Below are positions 21,621 to 35,259 of a DNA stretch of 64,000 bases, piece after piece. A program made the position numbers and the translations under genes. A model generated the notes under the pieces. That model did not search any database, was not told the origin of the DNA, and saw only the letters and a list, made by a program, of their open reading frames with translations. The DNA comes from Protonemura montana (lineage: Eukaryota; Arthropoda; Insecta; Plecoptera; Nemouridae), in assembly GCA_947568835.1 (NCBI GenBank), contig OX387605.1, forward strand, positions 15,566,418 through 15,630,417, read 5' to 3'. The stretch's first letter is position 1, and the number at the start of each line of letters is the position of its first letter.

Positions 21621-24600
21621 TTTTTGTTTATACTTTTGTTGGCCGCAATCATTTTTGTCTTTCTACGATTTTATTTTTTTTATTTTTGAAAATTTTCCCA
21701 GTCCTGTTAGTTCCAGCCTGGCTCACAGGTGGCGGCACCGTCGACGTTACGACGCCATTTGAAACTGTAATTTCGATTGCGGATTTGAGGACAGATGGTG
21801 ATGACGTCAGAGCATCGTTCGCGGCGTCTGTTTGAGATCAGACTTATTAGGCCCCAGGCGTTTTGTCACACATACTTGACATGTGACGTCAGATACACCT
21901 GGCATCTTCACCAATCCTCGCACTAAATGCAAAGAGAGGGAAGAGGCCGTACAAGACTGGACCCAGCCTCCAGCGATGAGTGGGAGTAGCAATCAGCCAC
22001 TCCAAGGAAAAGAGCTTCCATCGCTTGCCAAGATCCGACGTGGATCAGCAAGACGATGGAGGCCGACTGGTGCGGGACCAGTAACATTATCATGCACTCG
22101 ACCCCCTAGACATGTGCCAAGTATCACCGAACCAGCACTAGAGTGTGCCTTTTTGATGCTAGCGCTACCTGTTGGGCATCAAACGAACTTGATCAATTAG
22201 TATTGGGTCGGTAACAGGGTACTACTTGGTCGGCTGTCGCAGGCTGATATTCTCACGTACCAATTAGCAGGCAAAAAATTCAGAGGTGAGCTATTGCTTG
22301 GTGGCCAAGTTGATAGAGTTGTCGCATCTGAGTGCAGTGGGTCTGCGTTCGCTTCCCGGTGCAGGAGCACTTTTTGGTTTTGGAATTATTTCAAACCGTG
22401 GTCCTGTAGGCGACTAACTGTTGCTTGGACATATATGAATTGTAAGAAATTTTGTTGTGAATATCTTCCTTGATTGCTAAGTATCGAGCAGATCGGTTGC
22501 ATTAGCTTCCTTATGTACTTTTGCCTAAATTAACACACAAATCATGGTAGAGCCCGTGGCCCTGCGGTTAGCGAGCTTGCTAATAATGCGAACGGGTTGC
22601 GTTCGATTCCCGGCCCCGTAGCTTTTTGGCTATGTCGAGCTCGAGTCGCTCTGGTGGCAAATGTCGAACTAAGTTGCTGTGAGTGCCAGATTCTGCCGAC
22701 AGGTTGCGCTGGGTCTCTGAACACTACTGCGCGTTCGGTGAAACCTTACAGATAAGAGTCATATTTCAAATCACTGTCAGTGTGGGCGTTTCCCTCCATG
22801 CAGCTGATGTCTGTGTGGTGAAGTGCAGTGATGTGCTTCGCTGCTGACGTCAGCGGCAAGATTCGTATCACCGGTCAAAGGCTGGGACTCGAATGAGTTG
22901 GCCAATGCGACCAGTTCGAATCCCGTCCATTGTTTGGATGCATGGTTGTGTTGGATGGCAGTTGGTTCATCCATGGCGAAATATCCAGGATGAATTAACT
23001 GATCAAAACTTGGGAAATATTTCCGATGATGGGCATCCATATTTGATGAAGTCTACTGATGCATTCGAAAAATATTTTGATTAAATTTCATCGATGCAGT
23101 GGCTGACGATTTGTTCGGAGTCTTCGCTGCTGTCGTCACAGGTCAACAGTTTATTAATCCCAAAGAACCATCATCCTATATAGCGGCTCGAGTGGTCGAG
23201 CCGTTAGAGTGCCTGACTGGTGTGCAGAGGGCACCTAGATCGATTCTCGTCGTGGTCTGCTTTTTGTTTATACTTTTGTTGGCCACAATCATTTTTGTCT
23301 TTCTACGATTTTATTTTTTTTATTTTTGAAAATTTTCCCAGTCCTGTTAGTTCCAGCCTGGCTCACAGGTGGCGCCACCGTCGACGTCGCAACGCCATTT
23401 GAAAATGTAATTTAGATTGCGGATTTGAGGACAGATGGTGATGACGTCAGCGCATCGTTCGCGGCGTCTGTTTGAGATCAGACTTATTAGGCCCCAGGCG
23501 TTTTGTCACACATACTTGACATGTGACGTCAGATACACCTGGCATCTTCACCAATCCTCGCACTAAGTGCAAAGAGAGGGAAGAGTCCGTACAAGACTGG
23601 ACCCAGCCTCCAGCGATGAGTGGGAGTAGCAATCAGCCACTCCAAGGAAAAGAGCTTCCATCGCTTGCCAAGATCCGACGTGGATCAGCAAGACGATGGA
23701 GGCCGACTGGTGCGGGACCAGTAACATTATCATGCACTCGACCCCCTAGACATGTGCCAAGTATCACCGAACCAGCACTAGAGTGTGCCTTTTTGATGCT
23801 AGCGCTACCTGTTGGGCATCAAACGAACTTGATCAATTAGTATTGGGTCGGTAACAGGGTACTACTTGGTCGGCTGTCGCAGGCTGATATTCTCACGTAC
23901 CAATTAGCAGGCAAAAAATTCAGAGGTGAGCTATTGCTTGGTGGCCAAGTTGATAGAGTTGTCGCATCTAAGTGCAGTGGGTCTGCTTTCGCTTCCCGGT
24001 GCAGGAGCACTTTTTGGTTTTGGAATTATTTCAAACCGTGGTCCTGTAGGCGACTAACTGTTGCTTGGACATATATGAATTGTAAGAAATTTTGTTGTGA
24101 ATATCTTCCTTGATTGCTAAGTATCGAGCAGATCGGTTGCATTAGCTTCCTTATGTACTTTTGCCTAAATTAACACACAAATCATAGTAGAGCCCGTGGC
24201 CCTGCGGTTAGCGAGCTTGCTAATAATGCGAACGGGTTGCGTTCGATTCCCGGCCCCGTAGCTTTTTGGCTATGTCGAGCTCGAGTCGCTCTGGTGGCAA
24301 ATGTCGAACTAAGTTGCTGTGAGTGCCAGATTCTGCCGACAGGTTGCGCTGGGTCTCTGAACACTACTGCGCGTTCGGTGAAACCTTACAGATAAGAGTC
24401 ATATTTCAAATCACTGTCAGTGTGGGCGTTTCCCTCCATGCAGCTGATGTCTGTGTGGTGAAGTGCAGTGATGTGCTTCGCTGCTGACGTCAGCGGCAAG
24501 ATTCGTATCACCGGTCAAAGGCTGGGACTCGAATGAGTTGGCCAATGCGACCAGTTCGAATCCCGTCCATTGTTTGGATGCATGGTTGTGTTGGATGGCA

Positions 24601-27140
24601 GTTGGTTCATCCATGGCGAAATATCCAGGATGAATTAACTGATCAAAACTTGGGAAATATTTCCGATGATGGGCATCCATATTTGATGAAGTCTACTGAT
24701 GCATTCGAAAAATATTTTGATTAAATTTCATCGATGCAGTGGCTGACGATTTGTTCGGAGTCTTCGCTGCTGTCGTCACAGCTCAACAGTTTATTAATCC
24801 CAAAGAACCATCATCCTATATAGCGGCTCGAGTGGTCGAGCGGTTAGAGTGACTGACTGGTGTGCAGAGGGTACCGAGATCGATCCTCGTCGTGGTCTGC
24901 TTTTTGTTTATACTTTTGTTGGCCACAATCATTTTTGTCTTTCTACGATTTTATTTTTTTTATTTTTGAAAATTTTCCCAGTCCTGTTAGTTCCAGCCTG
25001 GCTCACAGGTGGCGCCACCGTCGACGTCGCAACGCCATTTGAAAATGTAATTTAGATTGCGGATTTGAGGACAGATGGTGATGACGTCAGCGCATCGTTC
25101 GCGGCGTCTGTTTGAGATCAGACTTATTAGGCCCCAGGCGTTTTGTCACACATACTTGACATGTGACGTCAGATACACCTGGCATCTTCACCAATCCTCG
25201 CACTAAGTGCAAAGAGAGGGAAGAGTCCGTACAAGACTGGACCCAGCCTCCAGCGATGAGTGGGAGTAGCAATCAGCCACTCCAAGGAAAAGAGCTTCCA
25301 TCGCTTGCCAAGATCCGACGTGGATCAGCAAGACGATGGAGGCCGACTGGTGCGGGACCAGTAACATTATCATGCACTCGACCCCCTAGACATGTGCCAA
25401 GTATCACCGAACCAGCACTAGAGTGTGCCTTTTTGATGCTAGCGCTACCTGTTGGGCATCAAACGAACTTGATCAATTAGTATTGGGTCGGTAACAGGGT
25501 ACTACTTGGTCGGCTGTCGCAGGCTGATATTCTCACGTACCAATTAGCAGGCAAAAAATTCAGAGGTTAGCTATTGCTTGGTGGCCAAGTTGATAGAGTT
25601 GTCGCATCTAAGTGCAGTGGGTCTGCGTTCGCTTCCCGGTGCAGGAGCACTTTTTGGTTTTGGAATTATTTCAAACCGTGGTCCTGTAGGCGACTAACTG
25701 TTGCTTGGACATATATGAATTGTAAGAAATTTTGTTGTGAATATCTTCCTTGATTGCTAAGTATCGAGCAGATCGGTTGCATTAGCTTCCTTATGTACTT
25801 TTGCCTAAATTAACACACAAATCATAGTAGAGCCCGTGGCCCTGCGGTTAGCGAGCTTGCTAATAATGCGAACGGGTTGCGTTCGATTCCCGGCCCCGTA
25901 GCTTTTTGGCTATGTCGAGCTCGAGTCGCTCTGGTGGCAAATGTCGAACTAAGTTGCTGTGAGTGCCAGATTCTGCCGACAGGTTGCGCTGGGTCTCTGA
26001 ACACTACTGCGCGTTCGGTGAAACCTTACAGATAAGAGTCATATTTCAAATCACTGTCAGTGTGGGCGTTTCCCTCCATGCAGCTGATGTCTGTGTGGTG
26101 AAGTGCAGTGATGTGCTTCGCTGCTGACGTCAGCGGCAAGATTCGTATCACCGGTCAAAGGCTGGGACTCGAATGAGTTGGCCAATGCGACCAGTTCGAA
26201 TCCCGTCCATTGTTTGGATGCATGGTTGTGTTGGATGGCAGTTGGTTCATCCATGGCGAAATATCCAGGATGAATTAACTGATCAAAACTTGGGAAATAT
26301 TTCCGATGATGGGCATCCATATTTGATGAAGTCTACTGATGCATTCGAAAAATATTTTGATTAAATTTCATCGATGCAGTGGCTGACGATTTGTTCGGAG
26401 TCTTCGCTGCTGTCGTCACAGCTCAACAGTTTATTAATCCCAAAGAACCATCATCCTATATAGCGGCTCGAGTGGTCGAGCGGTTAGAGTGACTGACTGG
26501 TGTGCAGAGGGTACCGAGATCGATCCTCGTCGTGGTCTGCTTTTTGTTTATACTTTTGTTGGCCACAATCATTTTTGTCTTTCTACGATTTTATTTTTTT
26601 TATTTTTGAAAATTTTCCCAGTCCTGTTAGTTCCAGCCTGGCTCACAGGTGGCGCCACCGTCGACGTCGCAACGCCATTTGAAAATGTAATTTAGATTGC
26701 GGATTTGAGGACAGATGGTGATGACGTCAGCGCATCGTTCGCGGCGTCTGTTTGAGATCAGACTTATTAGGCCCCAGGCGTTTTGTCACACATACTTGAC
26801 ATGTGACGTCAGATACACCTGGCATCTTCACCAATCCTCGCACTAAGTGCAAAGAGAGGGAAGAGTCCGTACAAGACTGGACCCAGCCTCCAGCGATGAG
26901 TGGGAGTAGCAATCAGCCACTCCAAGGAAAAGAGCTTCCATCGCTTGCCAAGATCCGACGTGGATCAGCAAGACGATGGAGGCCGACTGGTGCGGGACCA
27001 GTAACATTATCATGCACTCGACCCCCTAGACATGTGCCAAGTATCACCGAACCAGCACTAGAGTGTGCCTTTTTGATGCTAGCGCTACCTGTTGGGCATC
27101 AAACGAACTTGATCAATTAGTATTGGGTCGGTAACAGGTG

Positions 27141-27890
27141 ACTACTTGATCGGCTGTCAAAGGCTGGCACTGTCACATGGTAAATTAAAGGCAATCCGAA
27201 TCAACAAGGTCGTGGTGGCTATGTTGGCAGAGTCGTTGCTTCTGATCGCGGTGGTCCAGGGTTCGTACCCGGTGCACGAGCACTTTTTGGTTTTGGAAAA
27301 AATTACTAAACGACTAAAACACTAACGAATTACTAAAACAGACGAGAGTCGTAGAGAGTCGTTGAATTACATTTTTTGAATTACATTTTCAAAACATGAT
27401 CTGTGACGTCGATGTCGGCGCTCCCTGGTGGCCAGGCTGGAACTAACCCCTCCTGGAAAATTAACTGATAACAAAATTCTTCATGTGTGATTGATAAACA
27501 AAAAGATTCCTACGACGACGTGGATCGAACTCGGCACGACTACCATAACAGACAACCAGTCTAACCGCTCGACCATCCGAGCTGATCGAGAATGTTTGGA
27601 TTTTTTGGGATTAATAAACTGTTGAACTGTGACGTCGGCAGCGAAGAATCTGAACAAATTCTCAGCCACTGCATCGAAGATTTTTAATTAAAAAATGTTT
27701 CGAAACTTCAATATTGCCCATCATCGTGAAACGCCTGTACATGAACTGACCTGGAATTATCTTCTCTTTGCAACGAAAGTTTCTAGAAGACGGGAATTGT
27801 TCACATTTTACTTACCTTGTCCTGACAACCTGGGAGCTGCACGACCCGTCATCGAACCAGCGACCCTCGCTTCCTGACACTTTCCTGATC
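27141..27890 (-). repeat. Diverged stub and inverted copy of the 1,640-bp unit
   Basis: 27141-27300 is a diverged continuation of the unit (head a: ccagggttcgtacccggtgc, then gagcactttttggttttgg). From about 27400 the sequence matches the unit in reverse: gacgtcgatgtcggcgctcc..ggccaggctggaact, then the head d region (gtctaaccgctcgaccat), then gattaataaactgttgaactgtgacgtc and ccactgcatcga. It is clearly older than the four direct copies. Confidence 0.8.
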
Positions 27891-27902
27891 TGGGAGATTT
27901 TA

Positions 27903-28160
27903 TTTATTTATTACAATACATTTTATTGCACTTAGGTGCATGCCCTTTGCGTAATTACAATATTGTTGTTAGCACAAGCAATACAAATTGTCTAGTGATA
28001 AAAATCATCACAATTTAGTTTGGTTTTTAAACATTCCTCGCATTTACATTCACATTCTTTAAAATTTAAAAATTCGTCAGTATTATAAAAACAATGCGTA
28101 ATCATAAAATTCTTTACGTCATATTTAAAACTATCTCTGCTTGCATGTCCTTTTTTCAGC
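27903..28160 (-). mobile_element. 3' end of a LINE (C-terminus of ORF2 and 3' UTR)
   Basis: Read on the minus strand it encodes FMITHCFYNTDEFLNFKE then ECKCEECLKTKLNCDDFYH and a stop. That resembles the end of the other LINE (FLMSHSFYNLDEYIYFK, 33.9-35.2 kb). The 3' UTR ends in (AATA)n. The same 3' end is nested in the SINE at 9944-10045. Its 5' side abuts the 9-bp minisatellite. Confidence 0.75.
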
Positions 28161-28172
28161 CGTAAGGGCAAC

Positions 28173-29159
<987 letters not shown>

Positions 29160-32100
29160 TCAGGTAAAAACAATATAGTCCTCCTGAACATAATCTACCT
29201 CTTCTTTACCACAGTTAGCATGACAGGACCAGTCACAAACCAGAAGGTCTACGTCAAAGTTCTTGTCGGAAGGACACTGGTTCAAAACCAGAACATTATT
29301 CTCACATGTATAAAATCTCGAGCAGTCATCAGGATCCGAAATCTTCTCATCACTATTAGGAGACAGACCTGAACAATGAGAATAGTTCGGCGGATCTTCA
29401 GTCACCTCTGGTGTCGTTTCGCCAGTATTGGCTGTCGTCACTTCTGGTGCCAACACAGTCTGAATCTGAGACTGAGCACTGGCAAGCTCACAACCAGCAT
29501 TTTCTGGCCAATCACATACTTGGAGCTGGGGGTTGAAGTGGAGTCGTCCAGGACAGAAGTCCAGCTTAGCGATGCCGTGGTCGCATCTGAAGAACTTTGT
29601 GCAGTCACTGGGATGTGGCAGGTGCAATGTGTAAAGCAACGAGTCGGTGGTAGGGCATGAAGTCACTGGTGCTGCTGCAGTTGTACTTGTGAAGGGCAAC
29701 GTAACGTCGGTGAGTGGAGACGGTGAGGTTATATCAGATACCGAACTTACTGCCTCGGTGGTGCATGTTATATCTACCGGCGAAAATGGTGAGGTATCGC
29801 AAAGTTCTTCGGTGGCTGTCGTCTCCAGAGGCGTGGTAAAGGTAGTATCAATTTCAGTTGTTTGTGTTTCAGTAGTAGGTCTAATATCTATTGGTAAGGT
29901 GACAGCACTTTGGGTAACTTGCTCTACGGTTGATGACTCTGTTGTTAGTTCTTCGGTAGTGGGAGTTGTGGAGAATGGTGAGGTGTCGCACAGTTCTTCG
30001 GTGGCTGTAGTCTCCGAATGCGTGGTAAAGGTAGTGTCAATTTCAGTGGCTTGAACATCAGTAGTTGGTTTGATATCAATTGGTAAGGTGACAGCACTTT
30101 GGGTAACTTGCTCTAAGGTTGATGACTCAGTCGTTAGTTCTTCGGTAGCTGAGGAGAATGATGAGGTTTGCTCCGCATTTGTCGATTCGCTTAGTTCGCT
30201 AGACATGCTTTCAATTCCATTCCCTGTTGTCCCAAGATCCTCACCCCCTGAACTCGTGGTTCCTGAATGTACTGGCTCAGTGGTGACCTGGAAGTCTGGC
30301 TCGCTAGTCGGGCGGCATCCCGAGTTCGAGGGCCAAACGCACACCTGCAGCCCCTTTTCGAAGTGCAGCCCTACTGGACAGGACTCGAGCTTGGCCTGCC
30401 CGTGGTCGCACCGGTAAAACAGCGAGCAGTTTGTCTCGTGAGGCAGATGATCAGTGTGATCCAACGCGTCCACGCTGGGGCACAGGGGAACGTGCCCAAC
30501 TAACGGAATCACTTCTGGAGGACCAACGATTTCTTCGGTAATAACTTCAGGGATAACTTCAGGGATAACTTCTGGAATAACTTCTGGAATAACTTCTAGG
30601 ATAACTTCTGGAATAACTTCTGGGATAACTTCTGGAATAACTTCTGGAATAACTTCTGGAATAACTTCTAGGATAACTTCTGGAATAACTTCAGGGATAA
30701 CTTCTGGAATAACTTCTGGAATAACTTCAGGGATAACTTCTGGAATAACTTCTGGGATAACTTCTGGAATAACTTCAGGGATCACTTCTGGAATAACTTC
30801 TGGGATGAATTCTGGGATAACTTCTGGAATAACTTCAGGGATAACTTCAGGGATAACTTCAGGGATATTTTCTGGAATAACTTCTGGAATAACTTCTGGA
30901 ATAACTTCTGGAATAACTTCAGGGATAACTTCTGGAATAACTTCAGGGATAACTTCAGGGATAACTTCAGGAATAACTTCTGGAATAACTTCTGGGATAA
31001 CTTCTGGAATAACTTCAGGGATAACTTCTGGAATAACTTCTGGAATAACTTCTGGAATAACCTCTGGAATAACTTCTGGAATAACTTCTGGAATAACTTC
31101 TGGAATAACTTCAGGGATGACTAGACCGGGGACCTCAGTTAGACAGTTGGAGAACTTGTCGCGGTCGCACACCATGGTGCGGGGATTAAAGTAGAGTTTA
31201 TAGGGGCAGTTCTCTTCAAACGCATCCCCGGAGACGCAGTGCAGGAACCTGGTGCAGTCCAGGGGATGTGCGATAAAGGTAACTCCAGGCGACATGGGAC
31301 AGCCGTTCGGGAACCGGTTTTCTTGGTTGTAGTTCACTTCCAGGCTTGATGATGTGGTAGGCGTCGTGAGCGTCGTGGGCGTCGTGGGCGTTGTGGGCGT
31401 CGTTGGCTTTGTGGACAACAGGCAGCCTGCTTTGATCGGCCAGTCGCAAACCTGAATCCAAACCAGGAACAGAGTTAGAAAACATTCGGCAAGATGAGGA
31501 TAAAATATTTCCCCAAGTAATTCTTGAAACTTCGACTATGTTTCTCTCCACGTGAGTGTGTTTTCTCCAGGCGAGAAATAAGATTTGTTGCTGAAGTGAC
31601 CTTGGAATAGATTTATCTTGACGTGGGTTTCCACTGTTGTACGTGCAGGAATCTGAATTTTAAGTTAATGACTGCTTGTTTTATAGTTTTTATGCCTTTG
31701 TTCACTAGATTCTTTTCCTAATTTTGCCACCAAGTCGGTAAACTCGTTGTCAGCTTTGTCAACTCACTTGTCTAAAAATATTATTGACTATAGCGCGAGT
31801 GAAGCGTTCGTCCACAAAAAATGTTTGAAACTTAACATTATTTCTCAAACGTTTCGAAAAATCAACACTTTGTTTGGCCGTTGCACGAAGAAATCTGGCC
31901 CATATCTCTCTATGTGTTAAGAAAATTAGTCTATCTGCCCTCCCCCGGGGCTACCTTGGCCCGTAGGTGGAGCAAAAGGTCAGAAACAACTGGCTCTAAC
32001 TGCAGGTGTATGGTTGTTGCCATGGCAATTGATTTAACTCCCACTTTATCTAGGAGTAGAAATTTAAATACTGGGTTTAATACACAGTCATTCAGTCATT

Positions 32101-32672
32101 GGACTTAAGTCATGGGACCAAAGGCCTGTCAAATCTTACCTGCAATATGGGATTGAAGTGAAGATCTCCTGGACAGAACTCCTCCTTGGCCTTGCCGTGA
32201 TCACACCGAAAAAACTTGTTGCAGTCGTCAGTGTGTGGCAGATGCACCGTGTGATTCTTGGGGTCGACGCTGGGACACTTAACTACGTCTACGCGTGGCC
32301 TCGCCCAAACTTCGACGCCGATGCCGGCGCTGAGAAGGGCCACAATGGCTCCGCACATAAATCCTGGCAGATAAATAATGAAAGGTGGGCAATCCTGGTT
32401 CGTTATTAACACATTGAAAGGTATAGTTAATTTTAGGGAGATTTTCAGTTCCGGGAAAATTTCTCGTTGTTTGTTAGATGACCCAAAGCTTAGTTTAGTC
32501 AAAATTTCTGCTAAAGTCGTGCGAGAAACTACAATAAAATAGCCTAAAATAAAGAAAGGCAAATATCTAAATACTTTGATAAACATATTATGTCATGGCA
32601 TAAGAAATAACATCTGCTTGGAATCACTTGGATCACTTAATTTAATTACCTCTAGAAATACTTACTCTCCAT
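29160..32672 (-). CDS. Secreted chitin-binding (peritrophin/CBM14) mucin-like protein with PEVI repeats
   Basis: Three exons, 32672-32666, 32363-32140 and 31451-29160, give 840 aa with clean GT-AG junctions. The tiny first exon supplies MER, completing the signal peptide MERFMCGAIVALLSAGIGVE. There are five six-cysteine CBM14 (chitin-binding type 2) domains: about residues 32-87, 128-180, 400-455, 675-730 and 770-822. Domains 1, 3 and 4 share RCDHG.AK and HF; domains 1 and 4 also share CDW. Residues 188-387 are about 49 repeats of Val-Ile-Pro-Glu. Residues 460-670 are Thr/Ser-rich, with a tandemly duplicated block (TTESST.EQVTQSAVTLPID), probably O-glycosylated. By family knowledge it binds chitin in cuticle or peritrophic matrix, outside the cell. 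The repeat region is unusual for peritrophins. Confidence 0.92.
30525..31118 (-). repeat. Coding 12-bp minisatellite, (Val-Ile-Pro-Glu)n
   Basis: About 49 copies of a 12-bp unit (ggaataacttct on the plus strand), with silent gga/ggg and tct/tca changes and rare substitutions (Leu, Phe, Asn or Thr for one position). Most changes are synonymous, so the peptide appears constrained. Frame is kept throughout. Confidence 0.95.
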
Positions 32673-33927
32673 GTTACGCTGTCTTGAGACCACCGAGCTA
32701 GAATGATGTAAACGTAGAGTTCATGATGCCGGGCAGGCACACGCAGTACTCCAGATAGTCTATGGACCAATTGCGTGTGTTTGCACGGGGATTCTGTCAA
32801 TCTGCCTGCATCTGGATCGACTAGCAACACACGGGAACTACAATTGCAACACTTGGGCGACACAGTTGGCTAATAGGGAAATATATTGCTAGCACACTCT
32901 TTGTTTATACGGCATGCACAATATTTGTACAAAGTTTAAGTCGACTTTATCCTAATTGCAGTCAGAAACTGTCGACAACCTCTTGCAAGAGGATCTCTAG
33001 ATGAATGTCTGCCTCCAAGTAATTCGGCTGTTAGAAAAGATTGTACTGAATGCTAATTGAATGCGCGAGTCATTAGCAATCAATTGCTTATCGTCGGCTC
33101 GGTAATGGGCTGCCCCGTGAAAAACAACTTAAAACGCGATTATTGCGTAATGTTTCCTCGTGGGTCGGTAGGTGCTTTGGTAATCGCCATTGCTAACTGC
33201 TGTTTCTGATATCATCGTGTCACAAAGCATGCCCGAGTTATATTGACGCACGTGTTTGTTTGAGAAGAAACGTTTACAGGAAGACTGTGTCGGGATTCGT
33301 TAATGACCGGTTATAAAATTCTGCTCTTTGTGTTTTCGTTTACTTTTCCTAAATGAAACAAGACTCACAATATCGCATTTATAACTAAAGAAGAAAAAGT
33401 ACTTATCGCGGCACTCAAACTGGATGGTGTGTTTGTTGATTATATGACTGAATGACGATTAAATGCTAGGAACTACTCCCCAAAATGTCCCTATTGAATG
33501 GCAGCAGTGAAGACTAAATTAGGTTTACTGGAAAAGCCACACTGTTGGTTTTTGCGTTTGTTTGCTTTTTGTTTGTTCGCTCTCAACTGACCGGACCATT
33601 AACCGATTTTTTTAACATTGTCGAAATCTCGATTTTCTTATAATTTGAACCTTTCCTCAGAAAATCTTTCGGAATCTGTTTTTCTCTCCAAGGAGTTAAC
33701 AAAAATATCTTAAGCGTATACATTTTTTAACAAGGCCAGTCCAAACATTTTTTCTTTTACTATTATTAAAATTCTAGTTTGAATTTTTCCAAACTGTGCA
33801 ACCTTGATAAATGCAAAAGTGAACAGAATCTCACAAATATTTGAGAACAAAATTGACGAATTGAAATGGGCTATGCGTGCTAATCTTTTCGCGTACCTGC
33901 CTCATTTGACTTTCCTGGTAATATTTA
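32673..33927. other. Upstream region of the chitin-binding gene
   Basis: No exon supported. It should hold the promoter of the minus-strand gene starting at 32672, but I see no distinct motif that I would defend. Confidence 0.4.
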
Positions 33928-35235
33928 ATAATAATAATAATAATAATAATAATTTTATTAGCACAATTGATCGCATATATGTGATATTAGCTATGTCAAT
34001 GCAATACAATACAATAAAATACCAAGTCAATTTCATGGTTACATAATAGTATAATAATACAGTCATTTATATAAAGTGAATACAGAAGTAGTCATTATTT
34101 AAAATAAATATATTCGTCCAAGTTATAAAATGAGTGTGACATTAAAAAAGTTTTAAAAATAGACGGAAAGTTATTATCATTCTTCCTTTTTTTTATTTCA
34201 TGTGGTAATTTGTTGAATAGCCAGATACCAGTGGTTGAAGTACTTTTGTGAGCAAAATTACTAAATTCTAATTTATATTTACTTGTACACCTAGATATAT
34301 TATAATTGCCTGTCACAAGTCCAGCTCTTATTACATATAAAATAATATTATATAAATATTGGCAGGTCACTGGTAAAATATTAAATTTATTAAAAAGAGG
34401 TCTGCACGAGTCCTTGTAGTAAAAACCTGGAGTGGTCGGATCATAACTGACCTGAGCCAAATACTTTAATGCTCGTTTTTGTAAAAGTAAAAGTTTCTTT
34501 GTGTAAGAGGAATGGCCCCATAGAATAATGCCATAATTAATTAAATAGTGAACATATGCAAAATAAACCATTTTAGCTGATTGGATACCACATATTTTCA
34601 TAATTCTTTTGATAAGATAACATCCTGAAGCTATTTTTAATGCAACGTTATTTATATGCAGATCCCACTTTAGTCTGTAATCAATAGTGAGTCCAAGAAA
34701 TTGAGTAGATTGTAGTGATTTTATGCTTTTACCGTCTAAGTATAGAAGTGGACTAGATGGATCATGAAAAATAGTGTGTTTCAGTTTAAAGTCAATGATT
34801 ACTGTTTTATTAATATTTAAGATTAAATTATTATTAAGACTCCAGTCAGACATTTGTTTAATCCCTTCTGTACATGTGGAGTGAATGTTTTCAAAATCAT
34901 TGCATATGAGATGGGTAGTGTCATCTGCAAAAGTTGTAATTGTGCCTTTATCAATTGATGGAGTAAGATCATTGGTAAATATAATGAATAGTAGTGGAGC
35001 AATCGTTGAACCTTGAGGCACACCAACATTGACTGTGCTTATTTTAGAATGGTAGATTTTATTGTTAGGATGTGACATTTTTACTGATTGACGTCGATTT
35101 AGTAAAAAAGATTTAATCCAATTATTCGGTATACCCCTGACTCCGAGGTAGTTAAGTTTGTGTTAAAGTAATTCATGGTCAACCAAATCAAATGCCTTAC
35201 TAAAATCATAAAATATACCAATTAAGTCATAATTG
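33928..35235 (-). mobile_element. 5'-truncated LINE (jockey/CR1-like), reverse transcriptase C-terminal half
   Basis: On the minus strand an open frame (35078-34095, 327 aa) begins inside the RT domain: VGVPQGSTIAPLLF, then the catalytic FADD box (TTFADDTTHL), then LGLTIDYRLKWDLHIN and ILWGHSSYTKKLLLLQKRAL, typical of the thumb and connection of jockey/CR1-clade elements. Just upstream the frame continues as YDFSKAFDLVDHELL but is broken by one stop codon (about 35165). Homology ends near 35235, a typical 5' truncation. The 3' UTR runs to an (ATT)n tail (plus strand aat repeats, 33928-33953). It sits about 25 bp past the stop codon of the acidic secreted protein gene, in the same orientation. 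Confidence 0.9.
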
Positions 35236-35259
35236 TGTCAATCGACTCCCTATACCACT

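Larger units (their letters stand above)
20461..27140 (+). repeat. Tandem array of a 1,640-bp unit, 4.07 copies
   Basis: The word accccctagacatgt starts at 20461, 22101, 23741, 25381 and 27021, exactly 1,640 bp apart each time, so no net indels separate the copies. Differences are scattered single bases. Unit 1 is the most distinct; units 3 and 4 share variants absent from 1 and 2 (for example around +388 to +430 from 24453 and near 24840-24890). Each unit contains four tRNA-like segments and three TGACGTCA sites. Open frames of 60-105 aa repeat with the unit, lack recognisable domains and overlap tRNA-like sequence, so I do not call them genes. Confidence 0.95.

Noticed and set aside
20513-27120. 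Repeated 60-105 aa open frames in the 1,640-bp array
   Set aside because: They overlap tRNA-like segments, exist on both strands and have no recognisable domain; conservation among units only reflects recent duplication.
29647-30417. Plus-strand frames of 115-135 aa
   Set aside because: Antisense of the Thr/Ser-rich part of the chitin-binding gene, whose cysteine domains fix the true frame.
30805-31194. Plus-strand frame of SGIT repeats
   Set aside because: Antisense reading of the VIPE repeat inside the chitin-binding protein gene.
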